This document shows positions 1 to 7,690 of a stretch of 64,000 nt of DNA, one piece after another. The translations under genes were made by a program, and so were the position numbers. Under the pieces are notes generated by a model. The model was not told the origin of the DNA, made no database searches, and was given only the letters and a program-made list of their open reading frames with translations. Origin of the DNA: Clostridiales bacterium. GTDB taxonomy: Bacteria > Bacillota > Clostridia > Lachnospirales > WQUN01. Location: NCBI GenBank assembly GCA_031270945.1, contig JAISWZ010000132.1, forward strand, positions 1 through 64,000, given 5' to 3'. How positions within the stretch are numbered: the stretch's first letter is position 1; each line of letters starts with the position of its first letter.

Positions 1-17
1 TTTACGCGATAAGCGTC

Positions 18-345
18 ACGAGGCGCGTCTTCCCATTAGCCCCTCGGATTCAAACCCGCGATCCAAGCTGGTAGCAAGCCGCATGAGCCATCGGATGCTT
101 TCGGCTGCGGTCCCAGCCACGGCAAGGGCGGGCTAAAAGCGAAAAGCATCACGAGGCGCGTCTTCCCATTAGCCCCTCGGATTCAAACCCGCGATCCAAG
201 CTGGTAGCAAGCCGCATGAGCCATCGGATGCTTTCGCTGCGGTCCCAGCCACGGCAAGGGCGGCTAAAAGCGAAAAGCATCACGAGGCGCGTCTTCCCAT
301 TAGCCCCTCGGATTCAAACCCGCGATCCAAGCTGGTAGCAAGCCA
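18..345. repeat. 133-bp tandem repeat, about 2.5 copies
   Basis: Copies begin at 18, 151 and 282 (periods 133 and 131). The third breaks off near 345. Copies are nearly identical apart from single-base losses. Each holds, on the minus strand, a GGGTTTGAATCC stretch like a tRNA T-arm, preceded by a D-arm-like TAGC/GCTA or GGCTCAT segment. No complete cloverleaf can be drawn, so I call a repeat, not a tRNA. The array probably extends left of the window. Confidence 0.85.
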
Positions 346-406
346 CATGAGCTATTTTGCACGTGAGACATTTTGTACGTGAGACATTTTGTACGTGACA
401 TTTTGG
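345..406. repeat. 16-bp tandem repeat, about 4 copies
   Basis: The unit acgtgagacattttgt occurs at 361-376 and 377-392. A copy with a 2-base loss follows at 393-406, and a divergent copy precedes at 345-360, fused to the end of the 133-bp array. From 407 to about 628 I see only AT-rich sequence without a gene. Confidence 0.8.
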
Positions 407-628
407 GCGCTGAAGCAAGTTAAGCCATTGCAAAGCTAATTTTCACGAAAAAATTTGTACTAAAAATTTGCTAATTTCCAGTATTTGGTTTGTCTAAAAT
501 TACTATAATTACCAAACTGCAGATGCAAATGTGAGTAAAGTTTTTTTGCTTCAAAATCCACGCGAAAAAGCATGTAATTATGCGTGTCTACCATATAGGG
601 CGCACCCCATCCTCTCGCAATAAACGCA

Positions 629-661
629 AAAGAGCCCTCAGGAATGAGGGCTCTTTTGCTG
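629..661 (-). terminator. Hairpin terminator downstream of the 720-1244 gene
   Basis: Stem AGAGCCCTCA / TGAGGGCTCT with a short loop, flanked by A-runs on one side and T-runs on the other, so it could act in both directions. It sits just past the stop of the minus-strand gene at 720. Confidence 0.75.
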
Positions 662-719
662 CGCCTAAAGTTTCACGATATCCATTTTTTGAGCATGGAA
701 AAGTCCGGCATAAAAGCAT

Positions 720-1244
720 TTAAAGCTCAAAGGCATTTTTTTTGCCCCTAAATATATCGCTAAGCAGTTTCATAGCGACCGTGATAAACTCTATATCGTT
801 TGTCTTTTGCGCATTTCTGAACACATAGTCCAAATCTTCTATCTTGCACCTGTTCAAGTAATTTATCATGTTCTTCCTGTTAGTTTCGGACAGCCCTTTG
901 GAATGGCTTATCCTGTACAAGCGGCCCAGAATCGCATTCTCTTTCACCTGCAGGTATTTCAAGCTTTTGTCATAAACCTCAAGCAAAAAGCTCTCTTCGC
1001 CTTCAATCAAGAACTCGTTGATTTCCTGGTAGCGTCCCTTGTCTTTAAAGATCATTACGTTAAAAGCTTCAAACCCATTTGACATTCCATGAAGGCAGAA
1101 CCATGATGTCTCTGACCACAAGCGGTCTGTCAATCGCATTAACCTCCCGCAGCCGTCCTTGAACAAACTTTCCTCAGAGAAAATGTGGCAATACTCGATG
1201 TTACTGTTATACAGTGCGGCATTGAACCCAATGCTGTTTTGCAT
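720..1244 (-). CDS. BspA-like repeat protein fragment (C-terminal part)
   Basis: About 174 residues matching only the C-terminal half of the two BspA-like proteins upstream (1329-2276 and 2345-3088). It shares the segments ending in LYDKSL-like and LS..N...I and the tail DIFRGKK, but has no leucine-rich N-terminal repeats. I chose the ATG at 1244 because GAGGGG lies 6 bases before it; the longest frame would start at 1295, inside a terminator hairpin. The gene is likely a truncated paralogue that may still be translated. Function is unknown; the family is usually linked to surface or interaction roles, but no signal peptide is visible here. Confidence 0.55.
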   Translation of the reverse strand: MQNSIGFNAALYNSNIEYCHIFSEESLFKDGCGRLMRLTDRLWSETSWFCLHGMSNGFEAFNVMIFKDKGRYQEINEFLIEGEESFLLEVYDKSLKYLQVKENAILGRLYRISHSKGLSETNRKNMINYLNRCKIEDLDYVFRNAQKTNDIEFITVAMKLLSDIFRGKKNAFEL

Positions 1245-1293
1245 GGCCATCCCCTCTCGCCAAAAGCAAGGATCCAAGAAAAGCGAACCTTGC

Positions 1294-1323
1294 AAAATAG
1301 CCCTCAGTATGAGGGCTATTTTG
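1294..1323 (-). terminator. Hairpin terminator after the 1329-2276 gene
   Basis: AAATAGCCCTCA / TGAGGGCTATTT stem, a near copy of the hairpin at 629-661. It lies directly after the stop of the minus-strand gene ending at 1329. Confidence 0.75.
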
Positions 1324-1328
1324 CGTTG

Positions 1329-2276
1329 CTAAAGTTTCAGCGACTTCGCGGTTGCTCCATATTGTGTCTTTATCAGTTCCAGATAGAAGGCGATTGCCTC
1401 AGCATTGTCAGCGTCTTGGGCAACTTTTAGAAGCTTTGTAGCATTGCCCTTGGACAGAAGGCCAGCAATTGCGAATTGCTTGATTTGGTCAAAACTAAAA
1501 TTTCTGTCTGTAATCTGCTGAAGTATGTTCCGGCTGATATAATCCTTGAAATTTTTCTTGTGGTATTCGGACAAGTTGCGAGGTTTCAGGCACCTTGCCA
1601 CGCTTGCATCAAACCTCAGCTCTTTGTCTGGAGTATGCCTTATGCCCCTGTCGTAGTTGTCAAAGTCAAATCCGTAAGATGACTCAAAAAATCCTTCTTT
1701 TATCAAAGTTTTGTGAAGCTCGTTGCCGCTTGAGTAAATTGGCAGCTCGACCACTTCCACGCCGTCAACCATGCCGTGAAGCGTAAACTCAAGCCCGAAA
1801 AATCGGGAACTTACGCTTTCAAAAAGAGAGTTGATCATGTTGCTGCCGGAACAGAATGACGTCAGCTCCGCGTATACATGGTCTGATTTTTTAACTTCAA
1901 AGGCATTGTCCCCTATGTACTTTAATGACTTGGGAAATCTGATCGCATTCTTCTTCTTCAGCAAAAGTCGCACCGCTCCAAACTTGCCTATGCTCTCCAC
2001 CGTGTCAGGCAAGACAGTGCCTATAAGTCCGTCACTAAACGCGTAATCCCCTATTTCGGTAAAGTTCTCGCATCTGCTGAAGTCAACCCAGGTCACTCTC
2101 GCGCCATCAAACGCGCGGTCTTTTATCTTCTCAAGAGTCGAAGGCATCAAGACCTTGCCTCCGTTAACGCCCCGAAATGCATATGGCCCAATAGCTGCGA
2201 CTTTTTCCGGAACCTCCAAATCCAATTGAAATTCAGTGGTTCCAACTGACACCAGCGTTCCTCTGTCAATTATCAA
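1329..2276 (-). CDS. BspA-like leucine-rich repeat protein
   Basis: 315 residues. The N-terminal 150 residues hold LRR_5-type repeats of the pattern IG.YAF...... V.LP.TLE.I...AF, typical of BspA-like proteins. The C-terminal half is a private domain shared with both neighbours. The start is TTG at 2276 with GAGGAGG six bases upstream. There is no signal peptide or anchor, so a cytoplasmic location is likely. It is the only full-length member of this three-gene minus-strand series. LRR_5 repeats usually mediate protein binding; no enzyme motif is visible. Confidence 0.75.
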   Translation of the reverse strand: MIIDRGTLVSVGTTEFQLDLEVPEKVAAIGPYAFRGVNGGKVLMPSTLEKIKDRAFDGARVTWVDFSRCENFTEIGDYAFSDGLIGTVLPDTVESIGKFGAVRLLLKKKNAIRFPKSLKYIGDNAFEVKKSDHVYAELTSFCSGSNMINSLFESVSSRFFGLEFTLHGMVDGVEVVELPIYSSGNELHKTLIKEGFFESSYGFDFDNYDRGIRHTPDKELRFDASVARCLKPRNLSEYHKKNFKDYISRNILQQITDRNFSFDQIKQFAIAGLLSKGNATKLLKVAQDADNAEAIAFYLELIKTQYGATAKSLKL

Positions 2277-2344
2277 GCCAATCCTCCTCTAACCTTTTTA
2301 GCTTAAAGCATCTTTTTTGCCTCTCGGATATGTCTGCAACGCTT

Positions 2345-3088
2345 TTACACAATATCCTGGATTATCTCTTGGTTTAGCGCAGAGAGCCTCTGAGGGTTTT
2401 TCAGCCTATAGTTGACAGCTTCTATTCTTGGCAGATACTCATTGATGCATCTCAGGCTCTTGTCATAGAGCTCCAGTTGAAATCCCTTTTCTCCCTCAAT
2501 AAAGTCCTTCATTATCGCTTGGTGCAGGTGATTGCCGCTTGTGCAGATCAGAACCGAGTAAGCCTCAACCCCGCCTTCAAGCACATGCAGATAAAACTCC
2601 AAGCCGTATACCGGTGATGCAATGCTTGCAATGATGGATCTGACCGTGTTTGAGCCATTTGCCAAAGAGCTGTTTTCCGCGTAGACATGCGCGTTCTTCT
2701 TGACGGCAAACGCTTCATTTCCTATATGCTTCAAAGAGCGAGGCAGCTTCAGGACGTCTCCATCCATCAGCTTGAGCCCATTAACCCCTTTTTCCCCAAT
2801 GATTGCCACACAGTCCGGAAGCTTGGCTTTCGCGTTGCATCCATAAAACGCTCTTTTGCCAATTTCCTCCAGTTTGCTGCAGCTTTTGAAATCAATCTGA
2901 TTAACGCAGGCATCTTCGAATGCGCTTTTCATTATTAACTTAAGGGTAGACGGCAACCTAACCACACGGCACTTGATGCCTTTAAGCGCTTCCGTTCCAA
3001 TTGTGTCAACATTCTCGGGCACTTCCATCAAATACTCGCTCATTGGCCCCTCGATAGAAACCAATACGCCCTTCCTGACGTTAAACAC
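2345..3088 (-). CDS. BspA-like leucine-rich repeat protein, C-terminally broken
   Basis: 247 residues, GTG start with GGAGGG five bases upstream. It has the same LRR_5 repeats and middle domain as the 1329-2276 protein, but ends abruptly after LSALNQEIIQDIV. Reading the next frame across the stop gives a tail, VADISERQK..FKL, that resembles the tail LSDIFRGKKNAFEL of the 720-1244 protein. So a deletion of about 30 residues plus a frameshift has removed the normal C-terminus. It may be translated as a shorter protein or be decaying. Confidence 0.65.
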   Translation of the reverse strand: MFNVRKGVLVSIEGPMSEYLMEVPENVDTIGTEALKGIKCRVVRLPSTLKLIMKSAFEDACVNQIDFKSCSKLEEIGKRAFYGCNAKAKLPDCVAIIGEKGVNGLKLMDGDVLKLPRSLKHIGNEAFAVKKNAHVYAENSSLANGSNTVRSIIASIASPVYGLEFYLHVLEGGVEAYSVLICTSGNHLHQAIMKDFIEGEKGFQLELYDKSLRCINEYLPRIEAVNYRLKNPQRLSALNQEIIQDIV

Positions 3089-3613
3089 GCCGACCCTCCG
3101 TCCTTCTCAGGCGCAAATTCAATCTCTATGTCATCGCTATTCTTGCCATGTCTTTCACTCACTCTCGCTCACGAGCAAGAGATATCCTCAAATTCATTCA
3201 TGCCACAGGAAAAATTAGGCATGTTCGCCCCTTGAACTTAATTTCATTTTGAGACACGCTCTTTAATTATACAACATGTTTTATCAAAAGACACCCCCTG
3301 GCTTTCGCCCGCTTTCGGCTTGTGACGCTTTGCTATAGGTGTTTTCCGGGCAAACCAAGCTTGTTTGAGCTTTATTCACAGCATTTCCCACATAGCATTA
3401 TTTGGTTGCGCCAGTCTGCGAAACTCGCGCTTGCGAGCACATGGCTTTTCTTAAGCAGTTTCGTCATTAAAGCCGACATCATATTCAGAACGTAAATTAT
3501 GATTCGGCCCCTGCCTGGAATCATCCCTATTATTTTCTAGACAAGCCACAAGCGTAAAGAGTGAAAATAATTATGTTTTTAGCGTTGCTCTCAACAGCAA
3601 AAAAAGTATATAA

Positions 3614-3725
3614 TAAGCGCATATCCCAAATTTAATTTTTGCACCCAGAGCAGCGCTTTGCGATTGCCCTTGAACGTTGGGGAAGCGCCATTGGGCGCTA
3701 TTGCATTTTGGGATATGCCCTTAAG
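3614..3725. repeat. MITE-like palindromic element, divergent copy
   Basis: The ends GCGCATATCCCAAA and TTTTGGGATATGCCCTTAA form the terminal inverted repeat of the dispersed family. The inside has diverged. Confidence 0.65.
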
Positions 3726-4092
3726 CGCTTGGGAAATCCAGAGGTTATGCGCGTAAAGGCTGGGCAAAAATAGGACAAAACGCCCTTATAAACAAACGAG
3801 CGATTGTTCATTACCTGCATTCAGTTCAATAATCGCTCAACCAACTAAATTTTAGTGCATTTTTGGCCTTTAAGAACAAATGTTCGCGTATTATGTATAC
3901 TCTACAGGATATGCTTTAAGTATGTGGGATACGCGCTAAAGCTCAAGCCAGCCCCCGCCATGACAGCAAGCAGAGTTTTGATGTTCTTGGGCTCAGGCTC
4001 TTGCTTGCCGGGCTTTAAACACGCTCTTAGGCTTGAGCGCCAAGCGCCCCGCAATCCCTTTGCATGCCCAGCGCCTTATTGCATGTCCCAAA

Positions 4093-4194
4093 AGATTTGG
4101 CTTTGGCAAATCATAAGATTTGGCTTTGGCAGATCATAAGATATGCCTTTGGCAAATCCTAAGATATGCCTTTGGCTAATCCTAAGATATGCCT
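4093..4194. repeat. 23-bp tandem repeat, 4.4 copies
   Basis: Units start at 4093, 4116, 4139 and 4162, with a partial unit from 4185. The unit reads AGAT(T/A)TGSCTTTGGC followed by an AATC-type end, with the two outer pairs forming two sequence types. Confidence 0.85.
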
Positions 4195-4201
4195 ATGTTT
4201 T

Positions 4202-4240
4202 GCTTGTGAGCGAAAATCGCGTTTCTTTTCGCTCACAAGC
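4202..4240 (-). terminator. Long hairpin past the 4267-4680 gene
   Basis: Perfect 15-bp arms GCTTGTGAGCGAAAA / TTTTCGCTCACAAGC. It is placed as a terminator for the minus-strand gene ending at 4267. The same GCTTG-GAGCGAAA motif recurs in the hairpin at 55138-55170, so it may be a repeated element. Confidence 0.6.
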
Positions 4241-4266
4241 ATCGAGCCCGGCTTTCCTCCGCAGAT

Positions 4267-4680
4267 CTATTCTTTAGCGGCAACGTCTGCCTGTCCGGGT
4301 TTTAGCGAGCAAATGTATTCATTTGTCTCCTTCAAGCTCAAATTGGCGCCAAAGGCGCTTGAGAGCCTTTCCGCAAGGCGCTTGATTCCAGGAGCGTCAG
4401 CCCGCTTCGAATCAGGGTTCAAATAGCTTGCGGTCGTGCAAACGGTTTTGCCGCTTGCGTCCACTACCTTATAGGTCTTGAGGGTTACAGGGCCTCCGAT
4501 GGAAATAATAGAAGCCATGCCGCTGTCAAGGTAGACTCTTCCGCCTTCTGTTTCAAGCGCTTTCTTCGTTGCCCACGCAAGCGCTTCCTGCTGGTACGCC
4601 TTGGCAAGCGATGTCTTAAGAGCCCTCAGGTTGCCTTGGTCTTGGGGAGACCAGTAGTCTTGCTCAGTTTCCGCTGTCAT
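4267..4680 (-). CDS. Hypothetical protein, 137 aa
   Basis: I do not recognise the family. It is soluble, with no signal peptide or membrane segment. The N-terminal half is helical and Lys/Ala-rich (ALKTSLAKAYQQEALAWATKKAL); the middle looks like a beta-meander (GGRVYLDSG...GGPVTLKTY). An AAGGAGG box sits six bases before the ATG. The gene is monocistronic, with a likely promoter at 4851-4878 and a terminator hairpin at 4202-4240. A MITE-like element lies in its leader. Confidence 0.65.
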   Translation of the reverse strand: MTAETEQDYWSPQDQGNLRALKTSLAKAYQQEALAWATKKALETEGGRVYLDSGMASIISIGGPVTLKTYKVVDASGKTVCTTASYLNPDSKRADAPGIKRLAERLSSAFGANLSLKETNEYICSLKPGQADVAAKE

Positions 4681-4730
4681 TGTTAGCCTCCTTGCTTAGA
4701 GCGTGTTGCGCCTAGCGCATATCGCTGGCT

Positions 4731-4849
4731 AAGAGCATATCCCAAAATTATATCCGGGCCGGATGTTTGCTCGCAGAAGCCCGAGCAAACTAGTTGAAGC
4801 GTTCGCCAGGATTTTTCCGTTGCCATTTGGAATTTTGGGATATGCACTA
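4731..4849. repeat. MITE-like palindromic element with inner hairpin module
   Basis: Ends AAGAGCATATCCCAAAATT and AATTTTGGGATATGCACTAA. The inside carries an extra palindrome, GTTTGCTCGCAGAAGC and its complement-like partner, also present in the copy at 59777-59910. It lies between the gene at 4680 and its likely promoter. Confidence 0.85.
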
Positions 4850-4850
4850 A

Positions 4851-4878
4851 ATTATAGATCAAATCCAGAAAAAAGCAA
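4851..4878 (-). promoter_or_regulatory. Likely sigma-A promoter for the 4267-4680 gene
   Basis: Reading the minus strand: TTGCTT, 16 bases, TATAAT. The -10 box abuts the MITE end, so the transcript would begin inside the element and carry its hairpin in the 5' leader. Confidence 0.55.
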
Positions 4879-5160
4879 GCATAAGCTCAAGCCGTGGTGT
4901 GCTGCAAAGATAAGCCAACTTTGAATAACCAAAACATCGAATCATAAGTTAATATATACGCAATGTGTATATTCGCTGTTAATATAAGGTCACTCCGGCG
5001 CTGCTCGTGGCATGGTTTCCGTATATTTACAGACATATATCGCTTGACAAACGTTAATTGGTCTGATATTATAATTATTGATTCGATAAACAATTCGAAT
5101 CTTCCGCCACTTGTAAGTCAACAATGCAACATACTAGCGTTCGGCAAAATTTATTATGTT

Positions 5161-5217
5161 AAGAGCAGGTCCCAAAATTATTAGCGGCACTATTGCGGAA
5201 TTTTGGGATACGCGCTA
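5161..5217. repeat. Short MITE-like element (57 bp)
   Basis: Ends AAGAGCAGGTCCCAAAATTA and GAATTTTGGGATACGCGCTAA with almost no core: an internally deleted member of the family. Confidence 0.75.
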
Positions 5218-5435
5218 ATTCACGCTCATGAAAAGCCATCTTCATCCAAGGCACAGGCTTTTAAAATCCGAATGTTCTGCGAGGGCACAGCCGGCCCTTG
5301 AGCGCTTGGATTTCGCTTCCGAAGCCGCCCGCTAGCCAAGGGGATCGCTTTTACGAAAAGGCATAAGGCAGAGCCCTTTTTGCCCAACACAAACGGCCTG
5401 TGCGTGATCGCGGCAGGCCAAGAAGAGGATATGCT

Positions 5436-6476
5436 ATGATCTCAGAATACCTTGCTGGCAATTCAGTAATGCCATTCTTTATTTGCGGCGACGCAATCGA
5501 GCTGTTGAAGCGCTTCCCAGCCGAGTCAATAGACATGGCCATAACAAGCCCGCCCTACTGGGGCAAGAGGGCTCACGGGAGAAGCGCCATAGAGCGCGAG
5601 GAAGACTTCGTCCGCTACACGGACACCCTAATGTCCGCATTCTCTGAAGTCTTGAGAGTCCTCAAGCCTACGGGGAGCTTCTGGCTAAACATCGGAGACT
5701 CTTACTCGAGCAAGAGACTAATGGGCGTTCCCTGGCGCATAGCCTTGAAGATGTGCGATGAGCAGGACTGGCTGCTGAGAAACAGCGTAGTCTGGAACAA
5801 GCTCAGAGGCAATCCTGACAACTCCAAGGACAAGCTCAGGGGAACCCATGAGATGCTCTTCCACTTTGTCAAGCAGAAGAAGTACTATTATGACATCTCC
5901 ATGGCCAGAAAAGACCCCCTAAAAGCCAGGAGCCAAGACGGCTCTGTCATCTCCGCTTCAGGAGTCAACGGCTCCAGGTACAAGAAGCAGATTGAGATGT
6001 CGCCTTGCCTAACCAAGGATCAAAAGCGCCGCGCTCGCTCCGAGCTTGACGTCATGCTAAAAAAGATAGAAAACGGCGAGCTTGCCGATTTCCGCATGAT
6101 CATCAAGGGGCAGCAAAAGGCGACCCACTCAGGCTCAGTCAAGCTTTCAGGAAGAGCCCGCGAGCTGGAGTCCAAAGGCTACTATTTCCTCAAGTACCAC
6201 CCGGATGGCGCAAAGCTGGGCGACGTATGGGACATAACAGCAGAAGCTTCCCGTGGCGAAAGGCTTGGATTTGCCCCGTTCCCTGAAGAGCTCTGCAGAA
6301 CTCCCATTCTTGCCACCTGCCCGCCTGACGGGATAGTGCTTGACCCGTTCTGCGGCACCGGCACCGCCATGTCTGTCGCCTTCGAGCACGGAAGGAAATC
6401 CATTGGCATCGACATCTCCCAAGACTGCATAGACAGCTCCAGGAAGAGAATCATAAGGCTTTCAACCAACGCCTAG
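5436..6476 (+). CDS. DNA methyltransferase, N4-cytosine type, solitary
   Basis: A DNA (cytosine-N4 or adenine-N6) methyltransferase of the N6_N4_Mtase family. Motif IV TSPPYWG (residues 37-43) comes before motif I DPFCGTG (303-309), the beta-class order. SPPY rather than DPPY favours N4-cytosine as target. The region between (about 130-270) would be target recognition. About 346 residues. I start at the ATG at 5436, with AGAGGA six bases upstream; an in-frame GTG at 5400 has no such site. No endonuclease gene is adjacent, so it appears to be an orphan methylase. It methylates a specific DNA sequence using S-adenosylmethionine; the site cannot be read from the protein. Confidence 0.88.
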   Translation: MISEYLAGNSVMPFFICGDAIELLKRFPAESIDMAITSPPYWGKRAHGRSAIEREEDFVRYTDTLMSAFSEVLRVLKPTGSFWLNIGDSYSSKRLMGVPWRIALKMCDEQDWLLRNSVVWNKLRGNPDNSKDKLRGTHEMLFHFVKQKKYYYDISMARKDPLKARSQDGSVISASGVNGSRYKKQIEMSPCLTKDQKRRARSELDVMLKKIENGELADFRMIIKGQQKATHSGSVKLSGRARELESKGYYFLKYHPDGAKLGDVWDITAEASRGERLGFAPFPEELCRTPILATCPPDGIVLDPFCGTGTAMSVAFEHGRKSIGIDISQDCIDSSRKRIIRLSTNA

Positions 6477-6723
6477 GCAGTTCGCGCGAAGAGCAACCTT
6501 AGGCCAAGCGTTTTATGCCGCTTAAATCCAGCCAATCTGGCCTGCAAGGTTCTGTGTCTGCGGCGCAACGTCATAACCGGATGATGCGTTGCCAGCAAAA
6601 TATGAAATTCGACATCCTATAAAACGATAAAACAGCAGTTTTCCTTGCAGGCGTTGCAAACACATATAGCAAAGAATCAATCAGCTCGCAAAAAGAGATC
6701 TCGTGACTTTTTTGAGCCATTGC

Positions 6724-6753
6724 AAGGGATGCCGCACTTTGGCATCCCTTTTG
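6724..6753 (+). terminator. Hairpin terminator
   Basis: AAGGGATGCC / GGCATCCCTT with a 7-base loop and a T-run, 250 bases past the methyltransferase stop. Confidence 0.65.
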
Positions 6754-7131
6754 GCTTGCCCCTATTTACTTAATCGCAGCGTGGTACATTTTATTAGTCT
6801 TATGCTCACGTTGCTTTATCCTCCAGTGCCCCCAAATCAAGCCAAAGCCCTATTTCAGCCATTTCCCCTCGCCTAAGCCGTCCCACCCCAGGCCGCGAGT
6901 TACTCTCAGTTACTTAACCCTGCGAAAAATTCTGATTTAGCTAAATCTTACGATAAAGAGCCACCGAAACGATTTTTTCATTATGCACATTCCACAAATT
7001 TTAGTCAGTTTAGCTAGCCAAGCTGCCATTTATGCGATTGAGCGCCCCCTATCCCTATTTTTATTTGACAAATCCGATATGAAGATATAAAATAATTACG
7101 AGCGCGAAGCCTTTATACATTTAACTAAATA

Positions 7132-7257
7132 CATGCGCCAAAATTAAGTCATGGCCCGTAAAGTCCGGAATTTAAGCCTTCTCAGACTTTTGCGGCTTGC
7201 CCTTGATCGTTGGGCCAATCGCTATCCACGGCCTTAAATGAAATTTAGGGCGCATGC
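7132..7257. repeat. Divergent MITE-like element
   Basis: Ends CATGCGCCAAAATT and AAATTTAGGGCGCATG. The core has GTAAAGTCC and GACTTTTGCGGC, recalling the core of the copy at 18219. Ends differ from the main family, so membership is tentative. Confidence 0.4.
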
Positions 7258-7690
7258 GCCAAGGGCGTAATGCTTGCGAGCGAAAACATCAGGAAATCGT
7301 TTTCATTGTTTTCCCTTGTGAGCATGCTCTTATTCGAGTGAAATGTCAGATTTTTTCACTCGCTGGCATCCTTTGTCCCTAGGGATCGAAAAGAGTTGCT
7401 CTTCCCGCTCCCTCACAAAGTTGCTCTCGGCTCCGAGTGGCAACCAACCGGCCCTAAGCCAAAGGGCCATGTCCCCGCCTCACAGGCGCATCGAATTCTA
7501 ATATTCCAGGAGCGGTGAATTCCAGCAAGCCTCCTGAGGCGCTGCGCACGGGACAGATTGTTTCTACATACCAAAGAGCTAGCCAACTATTTGTACATCA
7601 TGGGTTTAAGGTTTTTATGCCTAAACTTTTCCATGGCAGAGGCGGCTAGAATTAGAGAATTGCTAAATTTTTAGCAGTTAGGAGCGCGAT

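Larger units (their letters stand above)
3089..4266. other. Gene-poor stretch with palindromes and repeats
   Basis: No convincing gene. A 94-codon frame at 3855-4139 lacks a Shine-Dalgarno site and crosses a tandem repeat. Contents: a MITE-like element (3614-3725), an inverted repeat GAGCGATT/AATCGCTC (3798-3838), a 23-bp tandem repeat (4093-4194) and a hairpin (4202-4240). A TATAAT on the minus strand near 3270 lacks a good -35 box. Confidence 0.6.
6477..7690. other. Intergenic region, no gene seen
   Basis: 1.2 kb without a supported frame. It holds a terminator-like hairpin (6724-6753), a divergent palindromic element (7132-7257) and, at 7266-7316, a GCGAGCGAAAAC motif like those in other hairpins of the window. 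A promoter for the mannanase gene must lie near 7560-7680; I see TTGTAC with only a weak -10. Confidence 0.5.

Noticed and set aside
18-345. tRNA genes in the tandem array
   Set aside because: T-arm-like motif only; acceptor and anticodon stems do not pair.
3855-4139. 94-codon plus-strand frame
   Set aside because: No Shine-Dalgarno site, runs into the 23-bp tandem repeat, no family likeness.
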